DNA of 64,000 nt from Sphingobacterium allocomposti (GCF_008124885.1 NZ_VNHX01000001.1:124001-188000); one strand, 5' to 3'. Positions 35,940 through 45,962 are shown, counted from the first letter of the stretch. Translations and numbers: made by a program. Notes: generated from the sequence alone by a model not told the origin.

Positions 35940-37832
35940 ATGAAAAAGAAAACAATAATAGCGCTATTCGGATTGTATGCAACATTGACAGTTGTGCCCA
36001 CAACCGCACAAATCCGCCCTGTGGCATATATACCGAACGCGCACTCCCATAACGATTATACCCGTAATCACCCCTTTACGTTAGCATATAGCCTTGGTTT
36101 CGGATCTATCGAGGTAGATTTATTCCTTCGGGATGGCGAGCTGTACGTGGCGCACGAGGAAAAAGAAATTACGAAGGAACGGACCTTTGATAAACTGTAT
36201 CTGCAGCCTATTCTGCAGGCTTTCAGGAATGCTGAGGACGGATACCTGTATCCAGATCAGGGCCAGTTACAGCTGCTCATCGATCCGAAAACGGATGGTG
36301 CAGCGGTGCTTCAGGTACTGACGAAAAAGCTGGCGCCCTACCGTGCTTATTTTGACAGTAAAAATAATCCTAAAGCCGTTAAACTGGTGATCAGTGGTAA
36401 CCGTCCGGATGCGGCCGACTTTGCGAAATATGACGAGATATTCTTTTTCGATGGCGAGCTGCAGGTGCCGTATACCGCAGAACAGCTCGCGCGGATCGGT
36501 ATGTTCAGTGCCCCTTTCCCGGCCGTTTCCAAGTGGAATGGCTTAGGCCGGCTAACTGAACCGGATTTAAAGAAGGTAAAAGCTATAGTCGACTCGGTGC
36601 ACCGACTTGATCGGAAAATCCGGTTCTGGGCTAGCCCCGACACCAGAACAGCATGGTACGAGTGGGTGAAGCTCGGTATAGATTTCATCAATACGGACAA
36701 TCCCACCGGCCTGTCAGATTTTCTGCGGACGTACGCGCAGCATAGCTATCAGGAGACCGCACCGTACGCTCCTTATCAACCGAAACAGACCGCTAAGCAA
36801 GGTGCGAGACCAAAAAACGTGATTTTGCTAATCAGTGATGGTGCTGGGCTGGAGCAATTATGGGCAGCAGCCATTGCAAATAGAGGGTTGTTGAATATTC
36901 TTAATATGCCTTATACAGGCTACTTAGATACACGGTCTGCCGACAATTACCACACCGATTCTGCAGCAGGCGGGAGCGCGTTGGCAACAGGTGTAAAAAC
37001 CCGGAATCGTTACATCGGCGTCGACACCTCCGGCAATCATGTACCAAACATTCCCGACCGCCTGGCTACCAGCGGCATCGTCAGCGGTATTGTTTCGAAC
37101 GACCGCGTTATCGGAGCTACACCATCTGCTTTTTTTGCACACGTAACGGAACGGGATGAGTCTGACAGTATCGCGCACGGGTTACTGCATTCAAAGCTGT
37201 CGCTGGTTGTTGGTGGCTTCCATCCTGCTTTCGCGAAAAATGACAGCACCTTGCTCCGTCAACTGCGCAATCAGGGCTTCGAGATTCAACAGGGCGTGGA
37301 CAGGATCACGGAAGCCCGCAGCAATCGTATTTTAGCATTTGCGGAAGATCAGGTCAGTAGAGAATGGGATAAGCTGAGCCGGGAACAAGGGGCGATAAAG
37401 ACAGACTACCGTATGATTGAAGATGCATTTGAACCAGCCGTCAGATTTTTGGAAAACAAGAGCCGCGGCAACGGTTTTTTTCTAATGATAGAAGGCGCGA
37501 AGATCGATGGTGGAGGGCATGGCAACTCCATGCCATTTACGGTCAGCGAATACCTGAGTTTTGACAGGGTTGTAGGCAAAGCACTGGCCTATGCCGACGC
37601 CGACGGCGAAACGCTGGTAATCGTGACTTCCGATCACGAAACAGGCGGCTTGGTCGTGCTCGACGGAAACGATAAAACAGGACAGGTCTTGGGAAGCTTT
37701 GCCACAAACGACCATACAGGAGTTCCTGTTCCGTTAGCTGCATATGGGCCGGGAGCCGAGTACTTCCAAGGGTTTGTAGACAACTCCGAAATAGCGCAAC
37801 GCATTTATCAGCTGCTGGAACCGGAAAATTAA
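35940..37832 (+). CDS. Fusion of a phosphodiesterase-like domain and alkaline phosphatase
   Basis: A 630-residue secreted protein. After a signal peptide (about 1-23) an N-terminal domain (about 28-270) begins NAHSHNDYTRNHPFTLAYSL, with GSIEVDLFLRDGELYVAHEE and INTDNPTGLSDFL; this is the metal-site pattern of PI-PLC/glycerophosphodiester-phosphodiesterase-like TIM barrels. The C-terminal half (about 285-630) is an alkaline phosphatase: VILLISDGAG (first metal Asp), YHTDSAAGGSALATG (phosphoserine Ser), DGGGHGN and VTSDHETGG (metal ligands). The two halves could cut a phosphodiester and then remove phosphate. It lacks obvious glycan-locus ties; phosphate scavenging or dephosphorylation of a product is possible. 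It converges on the second HTCS with 33 bases between. Confidence 0.85.
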   Translation: MKKKTIIALFGLYATLTVVPTTAQIRPVAYIPNAHSHNDYTRNHPFTLAYSLGFGSIEVDLFLRDGELYVAHEEKEITKERTFDKLYLQPILQAFRNAEDGYLYPDQGQLQLLIDPKTDGAAVLQVLTKKLAPYRAYFDSKNNPKAVKLVISGNRPDAADFAKYDEIFFFDGELQVPYTAEQLARIGMFSAPFPAVSKWNGLGRLTEPDLKKVKAIVDSVHRLDRKIRFWASPDTRTAWYEWVKLGIDFINTDNPTGLSDFLRTYAQHSYQETAPYAPYQPKQTAKQGARPKNVILLISDGAGLEQLWAAAIANRGLLNILNMPYTGYLDTRSADNYHTDSAAGGSALATGVKTRNRYIGVDTSGNHVPNIPDRLATSGIVSGIVSNDRVIGATPSAFFAHVTERDESDSIAHGLLHSKLSLVVGGFHPAFAKNDSTLLRQLRNQGFEIQQGVDRITEARSNRILAFAEDQVSREWDKLSREQGAIKTDYRMIEDAFEPAVRFLENKSRGNGFFLMIEGAKIDGGGHGNSMPFTVSEYLSFDRVVGKALAYADADGETLVIVTSDHETGGLVVLDGNDKTGQVLGSFATNDHTGVPVPLAAYGPGAEYFQGFVDNSEIAQRIYQLLEPEN

Positions 37833-37865
37833 ACTGCCGGTAGCTGTTTAGATGCCGAGAAGAGA

Positions 37866-40800
37866 TCAGGAGTGTTCGTGCTTCAGCGGGTTTGCTTTGC
37901 TGCCTGAAGGCCTCTTCTGAAACTCCGAAGGTGTCATGCCAAACTCTGCCTTAAAGCAGGTTGAGAAATAGCGGGGGTCGGAAAAGCCGGTAGCGAATGC
38001 TACCTCGCTAACCGATATCGACTGGTCGTTTTCCATGATCTGACACGCATGTTTCAGCCGGATATTTTTGATAAACTCGCTTGGCGACTGGTTCAGCAAA
38101 ACTTTGGTTTTGCGGTAGAGCGTCGATTTCGACAGGGCAAGCTTGTCGCCCAGGACCTGTACGTCGAATTGCGAGTCCGAGAGGTGCTCTTCGATAATGT
38201 GAATCATCTTTTTCAGAAACTGCTCATCTAATGGCGTGTGATCGAGAGAAGAAATATTGATCTGCGGATTCGTCTTAAAGTCTAGTTGCTTGGTACGCTT
38301 GTTTATGACAAAGCTGTGTATTTTCGCTTCAAGTACTTTCAGCTCAAAAGGCTTACTAATGTATCCGTCAGCTCCCGCCTGATAACATTCAATACGGTCC
38401 TCGATGCTATTTTTTGCTGTCAGCAGAATGATCGGAATGTGGTTAATGTCTTGATTGCTTTTGACATGCTTGCAAAACGTCAGCCCATCCATGACAGGCA
38501 TCATAATATCGCTGATAATGATGTCGATGTCGTGCTGCTGCAATAACGCGAGGGCTTCATCCCCGTGTGTAGCCTCATGTATACGGTAGTTCCTCGACAG
38601 GACGCTGCTCATGGTCTGGCGCAGGTCTTCGTTATCTTCCACGAGCAGCAGGTGCAGTTGGGGAACGCCCTCCGGCAGATCGGGAGTAGGGGTGGAAGAA
38701 TAATCGTCAATCGATGAAGAAAAGGAGAGACCGCGATGGAACGGTTGATCCGCACCTTTCCGCTCTTCATCGAGATAGGACTCCTTATCTAGCGGAATGC
38801 GGACGGAAAAGCAGGATCCCTGCTGTAGTACACTCTTTACACGTAGCTGTCCCCGGTGAATTTCAACCAGCTCTTTCGTCAATGCAAGGCCGATCCCATT
38901 GCTTTCCTGCTGTTTGGCATTGGTGTTGTTATAAAACGGAATAAATATCCGGTCAATCTCTTCCGGAGCAATGCCTAATCCAGAATCTTTTACTTCAATA
39001 AGCATGTAGGCTTTGCCGGCTTCCGTCACCCGCCGGTAGGACAGTTCTATACGGCCCCGGCTGGGGGTATATTTAAAGGCGTTCGATAGCAGGTTAAATA
39101 ATATCTTGTCCAGCTTGTCCATGTCGAAATATCCCTCTATAGGGGCCTCCGGAGCTTCGACAACGAAGTCTATCTCTTTCCTTTTCGCCAGCGGACTGAA
39201 ATAGATCGCGCAGAGTTCCTCGATAAACCTGTTGATCGAGCCATGGCTTACGCGAAGTATCATCTGCTTGTTTTCCACCCTGCGGAAATCCAGTATCTGT
39301 TGTAACAGCCTTTTTAGCCGGTCTAAATTGAACCGCATTTTTTCGAATTGCGAGAGATTTTTCCTGGTCGTGATCTGTATGTCGTCAATCAGACAGGATA
39401 TGATGGTCAGAGGCGTCAATAAGTCGTGCGAAATACTGGTGAAATAGCTCAGTTTGGTCTGTATAAGCTCATTTGCTTTTTCCTTTTCTATCTGTGCGAT
39501 CCGTAAGTCGCTTCGGAGCTTCAGCCGGTTCAACGCGAAACTTATCATAAAGTAGATAAGCCCGACGGCGGTAAGGAAATAAATAACGTAGGCCACGTTA
39601 CTTTCATAAAAAGCCGGTTTTTTTTCGATGTATACTTCTGTGACAGACGAACTCCAGTTGTTATTCAGGTCAGTTGCTTTCAGTAGGAATCTGTATTTTC
39701 CTTTTCCGAGGTTGTTGTACGTTGCGAAGACACGGCCCCGGGGGGCATATACCCAGTTTTTGTCCACTCCTTCGAGCTTATAGGCATATCTTATTTTGTC
39801 CGGATCCGCATAGGCGAGCGATGTGAAGCTGATTTCTATATTTTGTTCGTCGGGGTTTAACGTCAGACGGAGGTCCCGGAAATCGAATTTACTGTTGCCG
39901 TCATGCTGGATGACAGAGCGATTATTGATCTTGATGTCAGCAATAAAAGCTCTGGACGCAGGTACTTGCTGAATAGGACTGTCATGGAAGACCACAAGCC
40001 CGTTATGGCCTGCAAAATAAATACGTTCACGTGAGGAGTCCACAACATGTGATTTCTTGTTAAACATGTTTACCTGAAATCCATCAGCTTGGCTAAACTC
40101 TATAATAGAGCCGCTTGTAGGATCGAGCTTATAAATATGCCTTGTCGTCGACAACCAGATGTTGTGCCTCAAGACGGCGATGTCAATCAGCCTTTCGTTG
40201 GAAAATAATAAGGCATTGGCATATTCTTTAAACGTACGCCGGCCTATGTCATAGGCAAGAAGTCTTTTATCCTTCGTCCCAATCCAGATCTGACCGATAG
40301 AATCCGCCGTCGCCGTTTCTATCTGATTCGTACGGAGGCTTCCTGTGTTTTTATCGAGACGGAGTACGGTTTGATCTGTGCGGGGATCTATACAATAAAT
40401 TCCGCTGTTTTTTGTAGCGGCCCAAAGATGGCCGTGTTCGTCCAGGGTTAGATCGACGACATGATCCGTAACAGCAGCGACAGGGTAAAATAGATCATCG
40501 TCGCCTCGTTTTCGCATAAGCCCACGCGTCGTGGCCAGCCAGAGGGTGGTGCCCTTATCGACCAGGAAACTAAGTGGAAAGCCTGCGTCGGGCGACGAAA
40601 GCCGCAGATCCAACGACCGCAGTAACACCAGCTTTTTATCGTTCTTTCTGAAGACGTTAACCGTAGGTTCGTGGGCTGCACCAATCCATAGTTCATGGTT
40701 TAATTCGATAATCCCATTCACGGCGCGCAGCGAAATGATATCTTTAAAATCGCTGTTGCTGTACGTCCGTATTTCCCCGGTCGTCGCGTTAAAGACGCCT

Positions 40801-42038
40801 AACCCGATCCGTTCCTGGTTGAACCACATCTCGCCATCACTATCGCGATATAGAGCTGTCAGGTTGGGCGCAATACTGTAGCGGTCTTTTATAGCCCTTA
40901 GCGTATAATTGGCGATATCCGAATGATCGGTACGGATGTTTACCACACCCTCACCCGGGATGCACAGCCAAAGCATGCCGTGACGGTCCTGGAAGATATT
41001 GGAAAAGATATTCGCCGTATGGTCAAAGGTTCCCGAAAGGTCAACCTCCTCCAACTCGTTGGAAGCCGTGTATTGAAAGGCAGAGATGCCCGAGAAGGAT
41101 AGGACCCATATATAATGTAATTTGTGATCTTCGATAATGTCGTAGTAGAGATATTCGTTGCCGGCTTTGCGGCGTTTATTTCGTACAGAAACATCCGTAT
41201 AGGGCTGTTCGGCATCCGGATTCAGCAGAAAGAGCCCATCTCCCCATGTACACACCCAGTATTGTCCACGTTGATCTTGTAAAACTTTGTAAGGATTGTT
41301 CCTGTTGCCCATTTTGGGAAAGCTTGTCCAGGTATCTTTCTTTGTGTCCAGTTTGAAGAGTCCCGCCTCCCAGAAGCTGACCCATATCATGCCGTCTTTG
41401 TCTTCAAAAAAGGAGTTTACTCCCGCACGCGGTATCCCGCTTTTTTTCTCTGGATGGTGCTGGTACTGTCTATGAAGGCTAAAATCCGCGTTATAAACGT
41501 ATATGGCACCTGATGTTCCCACCCAAAGGCGGTTTTGGCGATCCACCAACAAATCCGTAATTCTGCTGTTACTGAGCCGCTCATCCGGAAAGGGGACCGC
41601 TTTGTAGGTGTTTTTGTGGATAACGAAAAGCCCAGCATCGGCACCGATAAGGATCCTCCCATCCAGCTCATTGATTGTGACGATATTTTGCGTTAAGGAA
41701 GCGTTGTTGATAGCCTGGCTTAGCTTGAACGTACTTATTCCATAACCGTCATAACGGCATATTCCTTCGGTCGTGCCAAACCAAATGAAGCCCTCGCTGT
41801 CTTGAAATGTTTTGTTGATCGTGAGCGAAGGAAGTTCCTGACTGATCCGTAGACGGGCGATATGTAATGACTGCGTCCAACCTGGATAGGCATACAGAAA
41901 ACCAAGGAGTAATATCGTACATACCTTCCATAGCTGTGGGACGTCTGTGGCCTTTTTCTTTTTTTGCCTGATGATGCGACAGCTGTTTTCAATGGGAACG
42001 GGGTTATTGGGTAGCGCACTTTTCAAAATCAGATCCAA
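37866..42038 (-). CDS. Hybrid two-component system sensor/regulator (HTCS), second copy
   Basis: A 1390-residue HTCS with the same domain order as the first: signal anchor (about 38-57), periplasmic reg_prop propellers (about 60-720), Y_Y_Y (about 740-810), membrane segment (about 830-850), HisKA (LSYFTSISHDLLTPLTIIS), HATPase (NLLSNAFKYTPSRG, DSGLGIAPEEIDRIF), receiver (SDIMMPVMDGLTF) and AraC-type DNA-binding domain ending about 25 residues from the C-terminus. The start is uncertain: a charged stretch (about 35 residues) precedes the hydrophobic segment, unusual for a signal peptide. It lies downstream of the GH127/GH146 gene on the same strand and probably controls that gene and the divergent GH105 unit. 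Confidence 0.9.
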   Translation of the reverse strand: MDLILKSALPNNPVPIENSCRIIRQKKKKATDVPQLWKVCTILLLGFLYAYPGWTQSLHIARLRISQELPSLTINKTFQDSEGFIWFGTTEGICRYDGYGISTFKLSQAINNASLTQNIVTINELDGRILIGADAGLFVIHKNTYKAVPFPDERLSNSRITDLLVDRQNRLWVGTSGAIYVYNADFSLHRQYQHHPEKKSGIPRAGVNSFFEDKDGMIWVSFWEAGLFKLDTKKDTWTSFPKMGNRNNPYKVLQDQRGQYWVCTWGDGLFLLNPDAEQPYTDVSVRNKRRKAGNEYLYYDIIEDHKLHYIWVLSFSGISAFQYTASNELEEVDLSGTFDHTANIFSNIFQDRHGMLWLCIPGEGVVNIRTDHSDIANYTLRAIKDRYSIAPNLTALYRDSDGEMWFNQERIGLGVFNATTGEIRTYSNSDFKDIISLRAVNGIIELNHELWIGAAHEPTVNVFRKNDKKLVLLRSLDLRLSSPDAGFPLSFLVDKGTTLWLATTRGLMRKRGDDDLFYPVAAVTDHVVDLTLDEHGHLWAATKNSGIYCIDPRTDQTVLRLDKNTGSLRTNQIETATADSIGQIWIGTKDKRLLAYDIGRRTFKEYANALLFSNERLIDIAVLRHNIWLSTTRHIYKLDPTSGSIIEFSQADGFQVNMFNKKSHVVDSSRERIYFAGHNGLVVFHDSPIQQVPASRAFIADIKINNRSVIQHDGNSKFDFRDLRLTLNPDEQNIEISFTSLAYADPDKIRYAYKLEGVDKNWVYAPRGRVFATYNNLGKGKYRFLLKATDLNNNWSSSVTEVYIEKKPAFYESNVAYVIYFLTAVGLIYFMISFALNRLKLRSDLRIAQIEKEKANELIQTKLSYFTSISHDLLTPLTIISCLIDDIQITTRKNLSQFEKMRFNLDRLKRLLQQILDFRRVENKQMILRVSHGSINRFIEELCAIYFSPLAKRKEIDFVVEAPEAPIEGYFDMDKLDKILFNLLSNAFKYTPSRGRIELSYRRVTEAGKAYMLIEVKDSGLGIAPEEIDRIFIPFYNNTNAKQQESNGIGLALTKELVEIHRGQLRVKSVLQQGSCFSVRIPLDKESYLDEERKGADQPFHRGLSFSSSIDDYSSTPTPDLPEGVPQLHLLLVEDNEDLRQTMSSVLSRNYRIHEATHGDEALALLQQHDIDIIISDIMMPVMDGLTFCKHVKSNQDINHIPIILLTAKNSIEDRIECYQAGADGYISKPFELKVLEAKIHSFVINKRTKQLDFKTNPQINISSLDHTPLDEQFLKKMIHIIEEHLSDSQFDVQVLGDKLALSKSTLYRKTKVLLNQSPSEFIKNIRLKHACQIMENDQSISVSEVAFATGFSDPRYFSTCFKAEFGMTPSEFQKRPSGSKANPLKHEHS

Positions 42039-42145
42039 TAAAATTAGTCATATAAACATACTTAATTTGCTCGTGTATGGCAAATATCCGGACGAGTAAA
42101 TTTTTGCACCCGGGGATAGAGAAGGCAGCGACGAAATGCTGCAGC

Positions 42146-44506
42146 CTATCCGCTGATTGTACGTATTTCCAGAATTTTATGACTGGTGGCGGGCGGTACC
42201 CCATTTATCTGCACCTCGATACGGTCGGCTTCCCGCACCTGATGCGGTAATCTCAGCCGGATGGTTTTGGGGGGCTGCTTTTCGCCGGTCGAAGGAAGTA
42301 CCCCGATTGCGATGCCGTTTACGCGAACCTCTGTTTGCCGTGAACTGTCCTCCGCAAGATATCTGACATACAGCCACTGGTCGGCATGGGGTAGCTTTCT
42401 CATTGTATAGCGGAACCAGCCCGATGCCTCGCGCCAACGGGTATCTTCAAACGTACCAGCATTGCTGTTTTCCTCTTGAATGAAATGGTCCGACTCCGGC
42501 TGCTGCTCTCCGCATACTACCTTGTCGATGGTGACGGCAGCGAGCGCAAGACGCTCTTTTTCCTCTTCTGCCATTTTATTTTGCATCTCCTGCACCTGTT
42601 TTTCCGTTGCCTGCGGCCAATATAGGATGTAACGGGCATCGTGTATCTGATAGAACGGCTCGAGCTCCAGCTGTATCGCTGCTCCCTTCTGTTGGAGACC
42701 TGTCAATGTAAAATGGAGCGGTTTGGAGGGAACGGCCCGAATGCGCTTCGGGATGTCGTTCGGGTCGCTAACAAGAATAGGGAGGTCCTTCAGCGGAATC
42801 TGCCTGCCTTTAGCAACATGTCCCATACGGCTATCGTCCGCCCGCAAGCCTGATAGGTCTGCGGTATCGATACGTGCGCCCAGTACTATAGGACCGTAAA
42901 GAATGCTATAGTAGTTGCTACCGTCGGGTAGCTGTTCGGTCCGGATATCCATAGGGAGCCCGACCTCAACTACGTCGCCCCTTTTCCATCTTCGGTAGAT
43001 GGAAAGGTAATTGGCTCCATCGTTCGTCAGCTCCGCAATACGGCCATTTATGCGGACAACAGGCGTCCCGGCCAGCCAGCTGGGCTTGCGTATGTGCAGG
43101 GTAAACGACGTAGGCTTTTTAGGCTCTATCGTTAGTTTCGTGCTCGCCTCCGAGGGAAAGTTGTTGTCCTGAATAACCTCCACCTGCTGCTCCGACCAGT
43201 TTACGCGCGAAGGAATGAACAAGTTAACAAAAAGCTCGTCCCGACGGTAGGCATAAATCATTTCGCCGTATTTAGCGTGGTTTTCCATCCCGGAGCCTAC
43301 GCAACACCACATACTCGTATGCGGGCGCGAATAGACGCGATAGTGGCCTGGACGTATCTGCGTGAAATAAACCAGGCCCCCGTGTTCAGGATGTTGCGTC
43401 GACAAAATATGGTTAAATAGACCCCGTTCATAATAATCCATGTAGTCTGTCTGCGGATCGGTCTGGTAAAGCATTTTGGTCAGACGCAACATGTTATAGG
43501 TATTACAGGTCTCGGGCCCTTCAATACTATGTATCATCTTTGAAAAGTCGTCCACGGGGTTAAAATGTTCGCTGACGCTGTTTCCTCCGATCGAGATGGA
43601 ACGTTGCCGCACGACATTATTCCAGAAAAACCGCGAGGCCTCTGCCCAGACTGTGTCCTCGGCCAGATCGGCTATTCGCTTAAATCCCAGGATCTTGGGG
43701 ATCTGGGTATTAGCGTGCAGACCTGTTAGTTTATCGGTTTGCTGTATCAAAGACTCAAGGATGGCCTGGTGGCTGAAGCGACGGGCGAGTTGCAGATAAG
43801 CCGGGTTTTGCGTGATGGCGGCAACGTCGGCGAAAACTTCATTAAGTCCGCCATGTTCACTTCGCAGCATGTCCTGAAGTTGTGCATCTGATAATTGCTT
43901 TACCAACGTGTCGGCCCACTCCGCCATCCTGATCAGCATGGCTTTAGCGCGCTCGTCGCCCGTCAGCACGTAAGCGTCGCGGAGGCCGGCGTAGGTCTTG
44001 TGTATGTTATAAAGAGGAACCCATTTGCCGTTGAGGCTGAAGGTCCCCGCTTTGATATTGCCGGCCCGGATCTCGTCCCACATCGCCCGCCCCCCAGGCA
44101 CGCCGCCGATATAGCCGTCTCCATTGGCTTCCTGGCAGCGCTGCAGTGCAGTTAGCATGTAGTCGAGGCGCTGTTTGATACGGGCATCGCCAGTGGCAGC
44201 GTACATAAGCGACAATGCCGAGATATAGTGCCCGCCAATATGCCCATCCAGCCCGGTATTTTCCCAGTTACCGTAAGACTCCTTGATAGGGGTAAGACCC
44301 GCTTCGCGTAAGAAGGGCGAAAGGAGACGATCGGGATCCATCTCCAACAGATAATGTAAGTCGGCCTGCTCTGCATGTTTGAAAATACTTGGCAATAACC
44401 TGACATCCTTCAAATCGAAATAGCTTATTCCTTTCATCGTCTGGCCGAGAACATTGTTGCACAACGCAACAAAAACGATGTAAATCAAAATATTTTTTAA
44501 AGACAT
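42146..44506 (-). CDS. GH127/GH146-family (DUF1680) beta-L-arabinofuranosidase
   Basis: A 786-residue secreted enzyme. The (alpha/alpha)6 barrel carries the zinc-cysteine catalytic set of the family: E332 and C334 in GPETCNTYNML, and C401-C402 in MWCCVGSGMENH, matching the Glu and three Cys of HypBA1. The conserved start FDLKDVRLLPSIFKHAEQAD and the PLYNIHKTYAGLRDAY block support this. It removes beta-L-arabinofuranose, found in pectic arabinan and hydroxyproline glycans. An upstream ATG at 44572 would overlap the promoter's -7 element, so ATG 44506 with its signal peptide (MSLKNILIYIVFVALCN) is chosen. The C-terminal 120 residues form an added sandwich domain. Confidence 0.9.
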   Translation of the reverse strand: MSLKNILIYIVFVALCNNVLGQTMKGISYFDLKDVRLLPSIFKHAEQADLHYLLEMDPDRLLSPFLREAGLTPIKESYGNWENTGLDGHIGGHYISALSLMYAATGDARIKQRLDYMLTALQRCQEANGDGYIGGVPGGRAMWDEIRAGNIKAGTFSLNGKWVPLYNIHKTYAGLRDAYVLTGDERAKAMLIRMAEWADTLVKQLSDAQLQDMLRSEHGGLNEVFADVAAITQNPAYLQLARRFSHQAILESLIQQTDKLTGLHANTQIPKILGFKRIADLAEDTVWAEASRFFWNNVVRQRSISIGGNSVSEHFNPVDDFSKMIHSIEGPETCNTYNMLRLTKMLYQTDPQTDYMDYYERGLFNHILSTQHPEHGGLVYFTQIRPGHYRVYSRPHTSMWCCVGSGMENHAKYGEMIYAYRRDELFVNLFIPSRVNWSEQQVEVIQDNNFPSEASTKLTIEPKKPTSFTLHIRKPSWLAGTPVVRINGRIAELTNDGANYLSIYRRWKRGDVVEVGLPMDIRTEQLPDGSNYYSILYGPIVLGARIDTADLSGLRADDSRMGHVAKGRQIPLKDLPILVSDPNDIPKRIRAVPSKPLHFTLTGLQQKGAAIQLELEPFYQIHDARYILYWPQATEKQVQEMQNKMAEEEKERLALAAVTIDKVVCGEQQPESDHFIQEENSNAGTFEDTRWREASGWFRYTMRKLPHADQWLYVRYLAEDSSRQTEVRVNGIAIGVLPSTGEKQPPKTIRLRLPHQVREADRIEVQINGVPPATSHKILEIRTISG

Positions 44507-44573
44507 ATATAGTTTTTTCCTGAACAAGTCTGTTATGGTTAGCTGCTTCACGGAGCGACGGCGGTCAGCCAAT

Positions 44574-44604
44574 CAAACATAGGAAAATTCATTTTTATTT
44601 ACAA
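44574..44604 (-). promoter_or_regulatory. Promoter of the GH127/GH146 gene
   Basis: On the minus strand TTG (44604-44602), exactly 20 bases, then TATGTTTG (44581-44574): a perfect Bacteroidota promoter. Transcription would begin about 61 bases before ATG 44506, which excludes the alternative ATG at 44572. Confidence 0.8.
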
Positions 44605-44688
44605 GATAAATATATGTATTTGTGACACTTAATATGGCAAGAGGTCTTTTTAGGAGACATATGTTGTCTGCCGGCCAAGCGCTGACAC

Positions 44689-44716
44689 AATTTTAGGAGG
44701 TAAATAACCTAAAATT
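44689..44716. promoter_or_regulatory. 9-bp inverted repeat in the GH127 / GH105 divergent promoter
   Basis: AATTTTAGG (44689-44697) and CCTAAAATT (44708-44716) form a perfect palindrome with a 10-base centre. A related direct copy of its left half, TTTTTAGGAG, lies at about 44647. It sits just upstream of the -7 element at 44742 and may be bound by the second HTCS. The rest of the 346-base gap shows no gene. Confidence 0.45.
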
Positions 44717-44741
44717 AAACATGGGGAACATATAGATGGGT

Positions 44742-44749
44742 TACTTTTG
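44742..44749 (+). promoter_or_regulatory. Possible -7 element of the GH105 unit
   Basis: TACTTTTG matches TAnnTTTG; no TTG lies at the normal distance upstream, where the palindrome at 44689-44716 is found instead. Consistent with an activator-dependent promoter with a leader of about 100 bases. Confidence 0.4.
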
Positions 44750-44852
44750 TTGTTGCTGACTATAGGCATCATAAACCAACGCTGCACATGCAGCCGCATT
44801 CGATGATCAACACAATAATTTAATTTGGATATTTATATAAACCAACCATAGC

Positions 44853-45962
44853 ATGCGAATAAATCTGTTTGTTTTTTTCTTTCTGCTATGCGGACCTATC
44901 TTCGGTCAGCATACGACAAAAGAGGATGTTTTGAAAAAGTTGCATCTAGCCAATCGCTACTGGCAAACGCATCATAAACCTCAAGTGTGGGCTTTTTGGG
45001 ACCAGGCTGCCTACCATACGGGTAATATGGAACTGTATAAGCTGACGGGAGAGAAAGATTATTTAGCTTATTCAGAGGCCTGGGCAAAGCATAATGAGTG
45101 GAAAGGAGCCAAGTCGGACGATAAGCGAAAATGGAAGTACAACTACGGGGAAACCGACGAACATGTACTGTTTGGCGACTGGCAGATTTGCTTTCAGACA
45201 TACATAGATCTCTATAAACTGAATCCCAAGCCCCATAAGATTGCGCGGGCAAAAGAAGTTATGGAGTATCAGATGTCTACACCGAATACCGACTATTGGT
45301 GGTGGGCAGACGGCCTGTATATGGTCATGCCTGTCATGACCAAACTGTATACGGTGACGAAAGAGCGGCAGTACCTGGAAAAGTTGTACATTTATCTACA
45401 ATATGCGGACAGCATCATGTACGACAAGGAGGAGGCACTGTACTATCGGGATGCGAAATATGTTTTTCCCAAACACAAAAGTGTCAACGGGAAGAAGGAC
45501 TTTTGGTCGCGGGGTGATGGCTGGGTGTTCGCCGGACTGGCCAAAGTGCTGCAGGATCTGCCGAAAGATGCACCGCATTATACGTATTACGTAGACAGGT
45601 ATAAAGAGATGGCCGACGCTATTGTTGCCTGCCAACAGAACGAAGGCTATTGGACACGTAGTTTGTTGGATCCGGACCATGCGCCCGGGCCGGAAACCAG
45701 CGGTACAGCCTTTTTTACCTACGGCTTATTATGGGGTATAAACCACGGTTTTTTTCAAGGACAACCGTACGAGGATGCTGCTAATAAAGGTTGGCAATAC
45801 CTGAGTCGAACGGCGCTTCAGGCTGATGGAAGGGTAGGATTTGTGCAGCCGATAGGCGAGAAGGCTATTCCGGGCCAGGTGGTCGACACGAAATCGACCG
45901 CAAATTTTGGCGTTGGCGCCTTTTTGTTGGCGGGTGTCGAGATGTATAGGTATCTTAAGTAG
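44853..45962 (+). CDS. GH105-family unsaturated glycuronyl hydrolase
   Basis: A 369-residue secreted (signal peptide ends about IFGQ) (alpha/alpha)6-barrel enzyme. GH105 enzymes remove the 4,5-unsaturated uronic acid left at the non-reducing end by a polysaccharide lyase. Characteristic blocks: YWWWADGLYMVMPVM with the catalytic Asp, FWSRGDGWVFAGLAKVL, and GTAFFTYGLLWGIN. Length is standard. It is divergent from the GH127/GH146 gene and upstream of DUF2264 and BNR_4 genes. If the BNR_4 protein is a rhamnose-glucuronate lyase, this would process its product; otherwise rhamnogalacturonan fragments are the usual substrate. Confidence 0.88.
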   Translation: MRINLFVFFFLLCGPIFGQHTTKEDVLKKLHLANRYWQTHHKPQVWAFWDQAAYHTGNMELYKLTGEKDYLAYSEAWAKHNEWKGAKSDDKRKWKYNYGETDEHVLFGDWQICFQTYIDLYKLNPKPHKIARAKEVMEYQMSTPNTDYWWWADGLYMVMPVMTKLYTVTKERQYLEKLYIYLQYADSIMYDKEEALYYRDAKYVFPKHKSVNGKKDFWSRGDGWVFAGLAKVLQDLPKDAPHYTYYVDRYKEMADAIVACQQNEGYWTRSLLDPDHAPGPETSGTAFFTYGLLWGINHGFFQGQPYEDAANKGWQYLSRTALQADGRVGFVQPIGEKAIPGQVVDTKSTANFGVGAFLLAGVEMYRYLK

